DNA of 48,035 nt from positions 1-48,035 of the forward strand of contig JAQWFQ010000028.1 in assembly GCA_029238665.1 (NCBI GenBank), given 5' to 3'. Below, in pieces: positions 7,902-16,754 of this stretch (positions within the stretch are counted from its first letter, which is position 1; the number at the start of each line of letters is the position of its first letter). A program made the translations under genes and the position numbers. This DNA is from Crocinitomicaceae bacterium (GTDB lineage Bacteria; Bacteroidota; Bacteroidia; Flavobacteriales_D; Crocinitomicaceae). Below the pieces are notes generated by a model. That model ran no database searches. It had not been told where the DNA came from and saw nothing but the letters and a program-made list of their open reading frames with translations.

Positions 7902-8830
7902 AGTCAAGTTTGGTGCGTGCTCACTTAGCACTCTTTTTAGTCAACGCACTCTATGGCGCAAGTCATATAATTGCAAAAGGAGTCATGCCTAATTATTTGA
8001 CCCCAACAGTATTTATTCTTTTGAGAGCTGTTGGAGCTACGTTGCTTTTTTGGCTTGTTAAACAGTTTATGCCAAAAGAACGTGTAGAACGAAAAGACCT
8101 ACTTCTGTTAGCTGTTTGCGGAGTTTTTGGCGTTGCTGCAAATCAATTGTTTTTCTTTCATGGGCTTAATTTATCCTCTTCCATTAATTCCGGGATAATC
8201 ATGACAGTTAACCCTATTTTAGTTGTGATACTTTCCTTTTTTCTGTTAAAAGAAGCAATTACCTGGCGAAAATCTGTAGGTATTGTACTTGGTGCTACAG
8301 GGGCAATATTGCTTACTTTAACTGCTGGTACAGGTAGTGGAGACTCAATGCTTGGTGATTTATTCTTGTTTATAAATGCGGTAAGCTATGCGATTTACTT
8401 GGTGATAGCAAAACCACTTATGAAGAAGTATAAACCTTTAACAGTCATTACCTATGTTTTTACATTTGGCACATTGTTCATTCTATTATATCCTCCAACG
8501 TTAAGTGAACTAAGCCAAACGGACTTTACTGCTATTACAACAAATGTTGCAATCAAAATTGCTTATGTAGTTATTGGCGTCACATTTTTCACCTACCTGC
8601 TGACTATGTATGGGCTAAAACACTTAAGCCCATCCGTATCGAGTGCATACATTTATTTACAACCTGTATTGGTCCTATTCTTTGCGTTTACATTAAGCTC
8701 AATGGGTATTGCAGATGATTATACAGACACTATAACGTGGGAAAAAATGACGTATATGGTTGTTATTTTTGCGGGAGTTTACATTACATCGTCCAGTTCT
8801 TTTCGACTAAAAGGAGCCAAGAAGAATTAG
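7898..8830 (+). CDS. EamA-family (drug/metabolite) transporter
   Basis: A 310-aa inner-membrane protein with about ten hydrophobic helices in two EamA repeats (about residues 5-137 and 150-290). Typical features include the ALYGASHIIAKG N-terminus, the helix-3 region LRAVGATLLFWLV, the end of repeat one at GATGAILLTLTAG and the PVLVLFFAFTL segment in repeat two. Members export amino acids and other metabolites; the substrate cannot be read from sequence. The GTG start at 7898 overlaps the preceding stop as GTGA, implying translational coupling. Export of a tryptophan-pathway intermediate would fit the operon but is speculation. Confidence 0.88.
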   Translation: MKSSLVRAHLALFLVNALYGASHIIAKGVMPNYLTPTVFILLRAVGATLLFWLVKQFMPKERVERKDLLLLAVCGVFGVAANQLFFFHGLNLSSSINSGIIMTVNPILVVILSFFLLKEAITWRKSVGIVLGATGAILLTLTAGTGSGDSMLGDLFLFINAVSYAIYLVIAKPLMKKYKPLTVITYVFTFGTLFILLYPPTLSELSQTDFTAITTNVAIKIAYVVIGVTFFTYLLTMYGLKHLSPSVSSAYIYLQPVLVLFFAFTLSSMGIADDYTDTITWEKMTYMVVIFAGVYITSSSSFRLKGAKKN

Positions 8831-8835
8831 TGTTG

Positions 8836-8867
8836 TTGGGATATAAGCGGGAATTCTTCTAATTTTA
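8836..8867 (+). promoter_or_regulatory. Possible promoter of the yicC-gmk-nadD operon
   Basis: TTG (8836-8838), a 21-nt spacer and TAATTTTA (8860-8867) approximate TTG-N19-21-TAnnTTTG, with the final G replaced by A. It lies in the 51-nt gap before the YicC-family gene. Confidence 0.3.
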
Positions 8868-8881
8868 CAAAAAATGCAATT

Positions 8882-9748
8882 ATGCTAAAATCAATGACCG
8901 GCTTTGGAAAAGCATCTGAAAACTTCCAATCGAAAAAAATAACGGTAGAAATTCGTTCTTTAAACAGTAAGTCGATGGATTTGAATACACGAATCCCTTC
9001 TCAGTATAAAGAAATTGATGGAGAAATCCGTAAGAAAATTTCTAAAGGGCTTGGTAGAGGTAAGGTTGATCTTTCAATTAACATTGAAGCCATAGGTGAC
9101 TCAAAAGCAATTTCTATCAATACGGAATTAGCCAAAAAATACTACACAGAATTAAAGTCATTGAATGACGCGTTTGGAGAGTCTACACAAGACTATATGT
9201 CATTGATATTAAAAATGCCTGAAGTATATAGCCACTCAAAAGAAGACTTAACTGACCAAGAAAAAACTGCTGTTGTTCAAGTTGTACAAGAGGCCATTGT
9301 AAACATCAATGATTTTCGTAGAAAAGAGGGTGAAGACTTGGAGCGTGAATTTACAGAGCGCATAGAAGAGATTAGAGCCTTGCTACTAGAAGTTCCTAAG
9401 TATGAAAACGAACGCATAGAGATTATTCGTGAACGCATGCAAAAAGGCTTGGAGGATATTAAATCAGGAACATACGACGATAATCGTTTAGAGCAAGAAA
9501 TGATTTTTTATATTGAAAAGTTAGATGTTGCTGAAGAAAAAATGAGGCTTTCAAATCACTTAGACTATTTCCTGGACACGATGAACACCGACCAGGCAGG
9601 TAAAAAGCTTGGCTTTATTGGTCAAGAGATAGGCCGAGAAATTAATACATTAGGAAGTAAGAGTAACCATGCAGAGATGCAAAAGTTGGTTATTGGAATG
9701 AAGGATAATCTTGAAAAGATAAAAGAACAGGTCTTAAATACACTTTAA
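8882..9748 (+). CDS. YicC/YloC-family endoribonuclease
   Basis: A 288-aa protein of the YicC/YloC family, reported to act as an endoribonuclease in RNA turnover. It opens with the family signature MLKSMTGFGKAS and VEIRSLNSKSMDLNTRIP. It closes with the DUF1732 region, including KKLGFIGQEIGREINTLGSK and HAEMQKLVIGMKDNLEKIKEQVLN, and the central part is strongly helical and charged. The length is typical. It precedes gmk by 4 nt, the same yicC-gmk arrangement seen in many bacteria. Confidence 0.93.
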   Translation: MLKSMTGFGKASENFQSKKITVEIRSLNSKSMDLNTRIPSQYKEIDGEIRKKISKGLGRGKVDLSINIEAIGDSKAISINTELAKKYYTELKSLNDAFGESTQDYMSLILKMPEVYSHSKEDLTDQEKTAVVQVVQEAIVNINDFRRKEGEDLEREFTERIEEIRALLLEVPKYENERIEIIRERMQKGLEDIKSGTYDDNRLEQEMIFYIEKLDVAEEKMRLSNHLDYFLDTMNTDQAGKKLGFIGQEIGREINTLGSKSNHAEMQKLVIGMKDNLEKIKEQVLNTL

Positions 9749-9752
9749 TAAG

Positions 9753-10328
9753 ATGAAAGAAGTAAAAGGGAAATGTGTTATTTTTTCTGCCCCATCAGGA
9801 GCGGGGAAAACAACAATTGTCAATCATTTATTGAAGCAAAATCTAGGCTTAGAATTTTCAATTTCGGCATGCAGTAGAGACCCTCGTGGAAACGAGCAAG
9901 ATGGTAAAAATTATTACTTTTTAGGATTAGAAGAGTTTAATTCAAAAATTGAAAAAGACGAATTTGTTGAGTGGGAAGAAGTTTATACCAATAACTTTTA
10001 CGGGACGCTAAAATCAGAAATGGAACGCATTTGGAAGGCTGGAAACGTCGTTATTTTTGATGTAGATGTGATAGGCGGACTTAACCTAAAGAAAAAATTT
10101 CAAGAGGATGCGCTCGCCGTTTTTGTAAAGCCACCAAGTTATGACGAGTTGGAAAAACGCCTTCGTGGAAGAAGCACAGAAACAGAAGATAAAATTAAAC
10201 AACGTATGGCAAAAGCAAAGGAAGAGCTTTCTTTTGCTTCAAAATTTGATTCGATTTTGGTCAATGATGACTTAACAGAATCGTGTGCTAATGCAATTGA
10301 TCTAATTAAGGACTTTTTAATAAAGTAA
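9753..10328 (+). CDS. gmk: Guanylate kinase
   Basis: A 191-aa nucleoside monophosphate kinase that phosphorylates GMP to GDP with ATP. The P-loop is IFSAPSGAGKTTIVNHLL near residue 10. The GMP-binding segment includes SISACSRDPRGNEQDGKNYYF and EFVEWEEVYTNNFYGT, and VIFDVDVIGG and the lid EKRLRGRSTETEDKIKQRM follow. The more usual T-R-x-P-R is SRDPRGNE here. The length is normal. Its stop codon shares one nucleotide with the nadD start (TAATG), so the two are translationally coupled. Confidence 0.96.
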   Translation: MKEVKGKCVIFSAPSGAGKTTIVNHLLKQNLGLEFSISACSRDPRGNEQDGKNYYFLGLEEFNSKIEKDEFVEWEEVYTNNFYGTLKSEMERIWKAGNVVIFDVDVIGGLNLKKKFQEDALAVFVKPPSYDELEKRLRGRSTETEDKIKQRMAKAKEELSFASKFDSILVNDDLTESCANAIDLIKDFLIK

Positions 10329-10936
10329 TGAATATCGGCCTGTATTTCGGAACGTTTAACCCAATTCATATTGGACATCTGAAGGTTGCAAACTATATGG
10401 CTGAACATACCGATTTGGAAGAGATTTGGTTTGTTGTTTCGCCGCATAGTCCACAGAAAGAAAAGAAGGCTTTGTTGGAAGATCATCATCGGTTAGAAAT
10501 GGTTCGAATTGCAATTGAAGACAACCGAACATTAAAAGTAAGTGACGTTGAATTTGAACTCCCACAGCCAAACTATACAGCAACAACATTAAGCTGTTTA
10601 CAAGAAAAATACCCAAAGCATAGTTTTTCCTTATTAATGGGAGAAGATAACTTACGGGGGTTTCATACGTGGTTTAATTATGAGCGTATATTAGCCAATC
10701 ATAAAATCTATGTTTATCCACGTACGGTTACATGCCAAGAACCGGTAAAACAAGTGGGAGAAAAGCCTTTTTCAGAACTTTATAATCATCAGAATGTGAT
10801 CCTTTGTAAGGGCGTACCAAAGCTGAAAATATCATCAAGTTTTATTCGGGAATCAATTGAAAAAAAGAAGGATGTAAGGAGCCTTTTACCTGAAAAAGTG
10901 TACACCTACATAATCAACATGAATTTCTATAAATAA
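10328..10936 (+). CDS. nadD: Nicotinate-nucleotide adenylyltransferase
   Basis: A 202-aa nucleotidyltransferase joining nicotinate mononucleotide and ATP to make deamido-NAD, needed by both de novo and salvage NAD routes. The nucleotide-binding motif GLYFGTFNPIHIGHLKVANYM holds the GTFNPxHxGH signature, and the C-terminal KISSSFIRESIEKKK carries the ISSSxIR signature. The VVSPHSPQKEKK and LLMGEDNLRGF segments are also characteristic. The start overlaps the gmk stop by 1 nt. Its stop codon lies inside the left arm of a strong terminator hairpin. Confidence 0.95.
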   Translation: MNIGLYFGTFNPIHIGHLKVANYMAEHTDLEEIWFVVSPHSPQKEKKALLEDHHRLEMVRIAIEDNRTLKVSDVEFELPQPNYTATTLSCLQEKYPKHSFSLLMGEDNLRGFHTWFNYERILANHKIYVYPRTVTCQEPVKQVGEKPFSELYNHQNVILCKGVPKLKISSSFIRESIEKKKDVRSLLPEKVYTYIINMNFYK

Positions 10937-10972
10937 GAAAAGCCCCATTCACAATGGGGCTTTTCTTATTTA
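10930..10972. terminator. Bidirectional intrinsic terminator between nadD and the convergent gene
   Basis: A perfect inverted repeat of about 20 bp (arms 10930-10949 and 10953-10972) with a 3-nt CAC loop. The core AAAAGCCCCATT pairs with AATGGGGCTTTT, so a U-rich tract follows the GC stem in either direction. It serves nadD on the plus strand and the gene at 10989-11342 on the minus strand. The left arm includes the nadD stop codon. Confidence 0.9.
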
Positions 10973-10988
10973 AAAGTGTTGGCCTAGG

Positions 10989-11342
10989 CTAGTTCTTTAT
11001 TTTTCGCATTAAGAAATGATAAACATTTGAATTACCTACTGTAATTGTATATGCTTGTTGAAACGTATAGCCATTAGTACCGAAAAAATTTAATGCATCA
11101 ACCATAGAATTGAATACCGTTAGCTTTCCATCGGCATCTCTAATTTGAGTGTCTTTCATGTTAAAGACTTTGTTGTGCTGTCCAAAATCGATTTCTACAG
11201 AGAGTTTTGTGCTAAATAACTTTCCTCTTCCTACAATTTCAATGTATTCTACATTGATGTCTTTAACAGGTGTGCCGTTAACCGTTTGTGAAAACGAAAA
11301 AAGTGTTGTTGATAGCGATAGAATTAAAAGTAGTGATTTCAT
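10989..11342 (-). CDS. Small secreted hypothetical protein
   Basis: A 117-aa protein with a signal peptide (MKSLLLILSLSTTLFSFSQ, probable cleavage after SFS). The mature part of about 98 residues has short strands such as VEYIEIVGRGKLFSTKLSVEIDFG and ends NVYHFLMRKIKN. VDALNFFGTNGYTFQQAYTI resembles a small repeat seen in Bacteroidota periplasmic proteins annotated only as hypothetical. It lies 45 nt downstream of scoB on the same strand and may be cotranscribed or separately expressed. I assign no function. Confidence 0.65.
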   Translation of the reverse strand: MKSLLLILSLSTTLFSFSQTVNGTPVKDINVEYIEIVGRGKLFSTKLSVEIDFGQHNKVFNMKDTQIRDADGKLTVFNSMVDALNFFGTNGYTFQQAYTITVGNSNVYHFLMRKIKN

Positions 11343-11387
11343 AGGAAATAATTTAGGGGTTAGTATTTATATAAAAGTAATAAATTA

Positions 11388-12044
11388 TTAAATTTTCATT
11401 TCAGGGACATGGTTGGGAACAACAAGGTCTCCTGCTGTGGCAGTAACAATTTCTTCAACAGAAACACCAGGTGCACGCTCTACTAAATGAAACTTTCCAT
11501 CTTTAATGTCTAACACTGCTAAATTAGTTACAACCTTTTTAACACACCCAACACCCGTTAGTGGCAATGAGCATTCTTTTAACATTTTAGAAACACCTGC
11601 TTTGTTGGAGTGCATCATGGCAACAATAATATTGTCTGCAGAAGCGACTAAGTCCATCGCTCCCCCCATTCCTTTCACCATTTTTCCTGGAATTTTCCAG
11701 TTGGCAATGTTTCCATCCTGTGAAACTTCCATGGCTCCTAAAACTGTTAACTGAACGTGTTGTCCGCGAATCATAGCAAATGAGGTTGCTGAGTCAAAAT
11801 AGACAGCGCCATCCATGGCTGTAATTGTTTGCTTTCCAGCATTGATTAAATCCGCATCTTCCTCCCCGTCAAAAGGGAAAGGACCCATTCCAAGAATTCC
11901 ATTTTCTGATTGGAATTCAACTTCTATTCCTTCAGGGATATAATTAGCAACCAACGTGGGAATACCTATGCCAAGGTTTACATACCAGCCATTGCGTAAT
12001 TCTTGTGCAATTCGTTTTGCTATACCTGTTTTATCTAGACTCAT
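11388..12044 (-). CDS. scoB: 3-oxoacid CoA-transferase, subunit B
   Basis: A 218-aa family I CoA-transferase beta subunit. Together with the A subunit it moves CoA from succinyl-CoA to acetoacetate (or a related 3-oxoacid), feeding ketone-body or branched-chain catabolism into acetyl-CoA. The catalytic glutamate lies in VEFQSENGILGMGPFP. Other marks are NLGIGIPTLVANYIP near residue 22, the DSATSFAMIRGQHVQLTVLG stretch, MVKGMGGAMDLV and the glycine-rich PLTGVGCVKKVVTNLAVLD. The length is standard. It follows scoA by 19 nt. Confidence 0.93.
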   Translation of the reverse strand: MSLDKTGIAKRIAQELRNGWYVNLGIGIPTLVANYIPEGIEVEFQSENGILGMGPFPFDGEEDADLINAGKQTITAMDGAVYFDSATSFAMIRGQHVQLTVLGAMEVSQDGNIANWKIPGKMVKGMGGAMDLVASADNIIVAMMHSNKAGVSKMLKECSLPLTGVGCVKKVVTNLAVLDIKDGKFHLVERAPGVSVEEIVTATAGDLVVPNHVPEMKI

Positions 12045-12063
12045 TTTTGGTGTTTTTGGTCAG

Positions 12064-12762
12064 TTAATGTTTTTGTCTGGTTGTACGTTGTTCAATACGC
12101 TTTTCAAATTTTTCACCTTGAAAAATACGCTGTACAAAAATACCAGGGGTATGAATTTCATTTGGGTTAAGCTCTCCTGCTGGAACTAATTCTTCAACTT
12201 CGGCAATGGTGATTTTTCCCGCCATAGCCATCATGGGGTTAAAATTTCTAGCAGTTGCTTTATAAACCAAGTTTCCTGCAGTGTCACCCTTCCAGGCCTT
12301 TACAATTGCAAAGTCTGCAGTTAACGCCGTTTCTAAGATGTGAGGCTTGCCGTTGTATTCACGTACTTCTTTGCCCTCAGCGACCTCCGTACCATATCCA
12401 GCTGGAGTGAAAAACGCAGGAATTCCCGCTCCTCCAGCACGACATCTTTCAGCCAGTGAACCTTGAGGAATTAAATCAACTTCTAATTCACCAGATAACA
12501 TTTGGCGTTCAAATTCATCATTCTCTCCAACATACGAAGAGATCATTTTTTTTATTTGTTTTCCTTGAAGTAAGAGCCCTAGACCAAAATCATCAACACC
12601 TGCATTATTCGAAATACATGTTAAGCCAGTTACCCCCATTTCTACTAAACGAGAAATTGAATTTTCAGGAATTCCACATAAGCCAAAACCACCAAGCATG
12701 ATGGTCATGTTACTTTCAATTCCAGCCAATCCTTCTACTTTATCTTTTACTACTTTATTCAT
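12064..12762 (-). CDS. scoA: 3-oxoacid CoA-transferase, subunit A
   Basis: A 232-aa family I CoA-transferase alpha subunit. The CoA-binding loop [15 protein letters not shown] near residue 22 is diagnostic. It is followed by [40 protein letters not shown] and the C-terminal [20 protein letters not shown] and [10 protein letters not shown] segments. The length is normal. It begins 8 nt after the PBP1A stop, so it may be read from the cell-wall operon as well as from its own promoter. No other ketone-body genes are present here. Confidence 0.93.
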   Translation of the reverse strand: MNKVVKDKVEGLAGIESNMTIMLGGFGLCGIPENSISRLVEMGVTGLTCISNNAGVDDFGLGLLLQGKQIKKMISSYVGENDEFERQMLSGELEVDLIPQGSLAERCRAGGAGIPAFFTPAGYGTEVAEGKEVREYNGKPHILETALTADFAIVKAWKGDTAGNLVYKATARNFNPMMAMAGKITIAEVEELVPAGELNPNEIHTPGIFVQRIFQGEKFEKRIEQRTTRQKH

Positions 12763-12770
12763 TACACGAT

Positions 12771-15260
12771 TTAAAAAGTTATTGGAGTATGATTTAAACT
12801 ATTATTAGAATTGTCACTAGCACAGGTATAAACATCTGGATTGTATTCTAGTGTTGGTTCAAAATCTTCGGTAGAAATATGCAGTTTAGGGTCTTTATAC
12901 ACTTGTTGCATATAATAGCCATAAATAGGAAGTGCCATTCTAGCTCCTTGTCCCCAAGTCATAGACTTAAATCGAACAGCTCTATCTTCGGCACCTACCC
13001 AAACACCTGTTACGAGGTCAGGTGTAAGCCCCATAAACCATCCGTCAGAATTGTTTTGTGTTGTTCCAGTTTTACCAGCAGTAGGATGAGGAATACCTCC
13101 CCATTTTCTTCCCCCACGTAAGCTAGCACCTGTACCATGCTGAACAACTCCCTTCATCATGTTTAGTGTAACAAATGCATCTCCAGCATTTAACACTTCT
13201 TTCGAATAGGAGTCTGCGCTATAAATGACATTTCCATTTCTGTCTTCAATTCTTAAAATTGTTGAGGGACGAACATAAATACCCTGATTAACAAACATGG
13301 ATTGTGCTCCTACCATTTGAAAAAGTGAAAGATCCATTACTCCCAAGCACATTGAAGGAACCTCATCTTCGGCCCTTAGATTAATGTCTAAACCCTTCAG
13401 TAATTTGGAGATGTTTTTAGGGCCTGCTTGTCCACCCATTTTAGACATTACCAATACGGTTCCAGGGTTGTTTGAATTTGCCAAACACCATGTTACAGAT
13501 GGGTCTTTTTTAGATTTAGGGGTTAATTCTCCTTTTGGGCACCATTGTTTGGTAACTTTCTCATTATCAAAAACGTCAATACAAGCAGAGGAGCCATACG
13601 GAAATGTAGTACAGGGCTTGACGACTCCCATTGTAATAGCAGTAGCGTATACAAAGGGCTTAATTGTAGAACCAACTTGACGGGTTCCCTGCTTAACGTG
13701 GTCATAAGCAAAGTGGTTGAAGTTTATTCCACCAACCCATGCTTTTACAAAGCCTGTACTTGGCTCTATCGAGATCAATCCCGCTCTTAAAATACCTTTA
13801 TAGTAACGAATAGAGTCGTTAGGAGTCATTATAGTATCGACGTCACCTTTCCATGAAAACACGCTCATGGGAACTGCTAATTTGAAATTGTCTTCAATGG
13901 CTTTTTGGGATAAGCCTTGGCGCTTTAACGATCGATAACGTCTGGAGTTTTTTCTTCCAGAGTTCATTAATTGCCCGGCTGTTTTATTCGAAATTTGATT
14001 TGTAAATGGAAAGTTTCTAAGGTGTCTATTGTTCTTGTCAAACTCAGGCTGTAAGTCTTCTTTTAAATGCCGCTTCAAGGCGTTTTCAGCGTGTTCCTGC
14101 ATTCGAACATTAATGGTTGTATAAATTTTAAGCCCATCTTTATATAGGTTATAAGCCACCCCATCTTCATTTGTGTAAACCAAGTTTCCGTTACCATCTT
14201 TTGATTTGAAAAGCGTTGAAAGTTCAGCCCTTAGAGATTCTCTGAAGTAAGGGGCTAAGCCTGCTTTGTGATCAACTACTTGGTAATTTGTTGGAATAGG
14301 CAAGGTGGTTAAGGAATCGTATTCAGCTTGACTAAGCCCGTTTTTTAAGGCTTTGTTTGCACTTAGCGTATTCTTTTTCCATTGAAACAAAACTTGATTT
14401 CTTCGCTGAATGGCGCGTGAGCTATCTATTGTCCGTAACGCTTGCATTTGGGCACTTGTTACTTGTGCTAAAGGAACCGCATTTTTCCGGGCAGCTCTAG
14501 AGCGGTAATCTTTAATTTGATACGTATAAGGGTTGTATAGACTTGGGTTTTTACACATTCCCACTAACATTGCCGCCTCGTTCTTTGTGAGTTCAATAGG
14601 TTTTTTGTTGAAGTAAACCTTTGCTGCATTAGCAATTCCAACGGCATTGTATAAAAAATCAAATTGATTCAAATACATGGTAATTATTTCTTCTTTTGTA
14701 TAGCGTGCCTCAAGGCGAACAGCAATAATGTTTTCCTTAATTTTTTCGTCTAATCGTTTTTGAATTCTCGCCATCTTTCCAGATGCGATAGGTTTACCGT
14801 TATCTTTTAATGCCTTTTTACGAGATCTTTCTTGAAGCGTAAAAAGTAATTTTGCTAATTGTTGTGAAATTGTTGATGCGCCTCCAGCGCTCCCGGCATT
14901 TGCCGCGGCCCTAGCAACAGCCCTTAAATCGACACCTGCATGCTCAAGGTAGCGTTCATCTTCCGTTGAAATTAGGGCGTCAAAAACGTAAGGAGAAATA
15001 TCGTTATACTCAATGGTTGTTCTGTTGACACTCCAATAACGCCCCAACTCGGTTTTACTGTCATCAGCTAATACAACAGAGGCCAGTAGTTCAGGAGGGT
15101 TTTCAAGCATTTCAACAGAAGGCAATTCATCTTCAGGCTGCTTAAGAAAAAGGAAAACTAGAAGAAAGGCAGGAATCAATGCTCCAATCCATATGAGTAG
15201 CGTAAGCGCCCGCGTCGTTTTCTGATTAAACTTCTGTTTGCCTGACTGTTTTTTTTTCAT
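12771..15260 (-). CDS. Class A penicillin-binding protein 1A (transglycosylase/transpeptidase)
   Basis: About 829 aa from the ATG at 15260; a further in-frame start at 15326 would add 22 residues before the basic stretch [14 protein letters not shown], which looks like the true cytoplasmic start. One membrane helix follows ([20 protein letters not shown]). The GT51 transglycosylase domain shows [20 protein letters not shown] and [15 protein letters not shown]. The transpeptidase domain shows the serine motif [18 protein letters not shown] for SxN and [10 protein letters not shown] for KTG. The protein polymerises and cross-links peptidoglycan in the periplasm. It sits about 90 nt after rodA, extending the rod-shape operon. 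Confidence 0.92.
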   Translation of the reverse strand: MKKKQSGKQKFNQKTTRALTLLIWIGALIPAFLLVFLFLKQPEDELPSVEMLENPPELLASVVLADDSKTELGRYWSVNRTTIEYNDISPYVFDALISTEDERYLEHAGVDLRAVARAAANAGSAGGASTISQQLAKLLFTLQERSRKKALKDNGKPIASGKMARIQKRLDEKIKENIIAVRLEARYTKEEIITMYLNQFDFLYNAVGIANAAKVYFNKKPIELTKNEAAMLVGMCKNPSLYNPYTYQIKDYRSRAARKNAVPLAQVTSAQMQALRTIDSSRAIQRRNQVLFQWKKNTLSANKALKNGLSQAEYDSLTTLPIPTNYQVVDHKAGLAPYFRESLRAELSTLFKSKDGNGNLVYTNEDGVAYNLYKDGLKIYTTINVRMQEHAENALKRHLKEDLQPEFDKNNRHLRNFPFTNQISNKTAGQLMNSGRKNSRRYRSLKRQGLSQKAIEDNFKLAVPMSVFSWKGDVDTIMTPNDSIRYYKGILRAGLISIEPSTGFVKAWVGGINFNHFAYDHVKQGTRQVGSTIKPFVYATAITMGVVKPCTTFPYGSSACIDVFDNEKVTKQWCPKGELTPKSKKDPSVTWCLANSNNPGTVLVMSKMGGQAGPKNISKLLKGLDINLRAEDEVPSMCLGVMDLSLFQMVGAQSMFVNQGIYVRPSTILRIEDRNGNVIYSADSYSKEVLNAGDAFVTLNMMKGVVQHGTGASLRGGRKWGGIPHPTAGKTGTTQNNSDGWFMGLTPDLVTGVWVGAEDRAVRFKSMTWGQGARMALPIYGYYMQQVYKDPKLHISTEDFEPTLEYNPDVYTCASDNSNNSLNHTPITF

Positions 15261-15350
15261 CCGAGTGGTGTGTTCATGTAAAAATAATAAAAAGCCCGTG
15301 CTTAGCGGCATAGTTTCTAATTTCAAGCAGCTTAGTCAAGTTAATAATTC

Positions 15351-16754
15351 TTAATTCAGGACGTCTCCACGCTGACTGTCAAGTTTTAAGAGAACAAACA
15401 TCATAATAGAAAATGACATCATCGATGACCCTCCATAACTAAAAAAGGGTAACGGGATTCCAATAACCGGAGCAAATTCAATACTCATACCAATGTTAAT
15501 GGTGAAGTGATAAAAGAGGATCATGGCAACGGCATAAGCATAAATTCGATTAAAGGAAGACTTCTGTCGCTCCGCAATGAAGACGATCCTTAAAATCATA
15601 AAAAGGTATAGGCCAACAAGTACAAAGGTTCCCATAAACCCCCATTCTTCGGCATAAGGACAAAAAATAAAATCGGTTTCACTTTCAGGGACGTGATTGG
15701 TTTTAAGGCTAGATACAATTGCATTCTGGTACCCTTTTCCAAACATTCCCCCCGAACCAACTGCTGCCATTGCTCGGTTACGATTATAATCATCCCCATC
15801 CGGATCATGGCGCAAGCCAAGCACCAGTTCAATGCGTTCTTTTTGGTGACCTGCTAGTTTTTGGAAGCTGTAATTAACAATAGAGGTGAGTACCGCGGCT
15901 AAAAAGAAACCGATAATTGCAATAAAAAGCGCCCTTTTTCGATCGCGTTTTGAGAACACAAAACGCATACAGAAATAAGCTGCTAAACAAAACAGTGCAA
16001 GAAAGAAAAGCATGCCCCAATAGCCAGGAATTTCTTCTCCAGGAAACATACGGAGTGTAATTGTTTCGTTACTAATAAGTAGTGTTGTGATACTTAAAAA
16101 GATGACAACAAATAAAATTGGAATAAAGTGACTTCCAATCCATGTCTGCTTAAAATGGAGTGCCCGAATAGGAATTAACCTTAATAGAGGGCGAATGATT
16201 GGGTCGTATGAAAGCCCTTCTCGGTATAGCACAAACAAGAAGGATGTAAATACAACAAATGTTCCGGCATCAGGTTGTAGTAGGATGAGTGCCATTGGCA
16301 GTAAAATAATTGCATTGGCAATTACTACGGTTTTTACACTTTGCTGGTTTAAATTCATCGAACTTAACGACCTGGCAAGAATAATTGCAGTTCCAATTTT
16401 TGCAAACTCGGCGGGCTGTATCCCCATAGATCCAATCCCTAACCAAGCCCTTGCTCCATTTACAGGGGGCATAAACAATACGACGACCAACAGCGCAATA
16501 ACAGAAAGGTATATGGGCAGCGCAAACTTGCGATAGATGTCAGAATTAATCAGAAAAACACAGCAGCCTAAAAATAAGGACACGCCGATCCACATCATTT
16601 GTTTTCCGTATTTCTGTGAAAAATCAAAAATACTCGGATGTTCTGGGGTATATGCTACGGAGTACACCGTAGACACTCCCATCGTTAATAGGAGCACATA
16701 GACTAACACCAATGGCCAATCGATACTTCCAGTAAGGGATTGATTTTGTCTCAT
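15351..16754 (-). CDS. rodA: Rod shape-determining glycosyltransferase RodA
   Basis: A 467-aa SEDS-family polytopic membrane protein with about ten helices. It polymerises peptidoglycan glycan strands from lipid II together with PBP2 during cell elongation. Family signatures visible are LGIGSMGIQPAEFAKIG, LLQPDAGTFVVF and the C-terminal IGIPLPFFSYGGSSMMSFSI. It is longer than E. coli RodA (370 aa) because of an extended central segment, usual for Bacteroidota. Its start overlaps the mrdA stop by 4 nt. The LRHDPDGDDYNRNRAMAAVG periplasmic loop, with the conserved glycine-rich stretch after it, also fits RodA. Confidence 0.95.
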   Translation of the reverse strand: MRQNQSLTGSIDWPLVLVYVLLLTMGVSTVYSVAYTPEHPSIFDFSQKYGKQMMWIGVSLFLGCCVFLINSDIYRKFALPIYLSVIALLVVVLFMPPVNGARAWLGIGSMGIQPAEFAKIGTAIILARSLSSMNLNQQSVKTVVIANAIILLPMALILLQPDAGTFVVFTSFLFVLYREGLSYDPIIRPLLRLIPIRALHFKQTWIGSHFIPILFVVIFLSITTLLISNETITLRMFPGEEIPGYWGMLFFLALFCLAAYFCMRFVFSKRDRKRALFIAIIGFFLAAVLTSIVNYSFQKLAGHQKERIELVLGLRHDPDGDDYNRNRAMAAVGSGGMFGKGYQNAIVSSLKTNHVPESETDFIFCPYAEEWGFMGTFVLVGLYLFMILRIVFIAERQKSSFNRIYAYAVAMILFYHFTINIGMSIEFAPVIGIPLPFFSYGGSSMMSFSIMMFVLLKLDSQRGDVLN

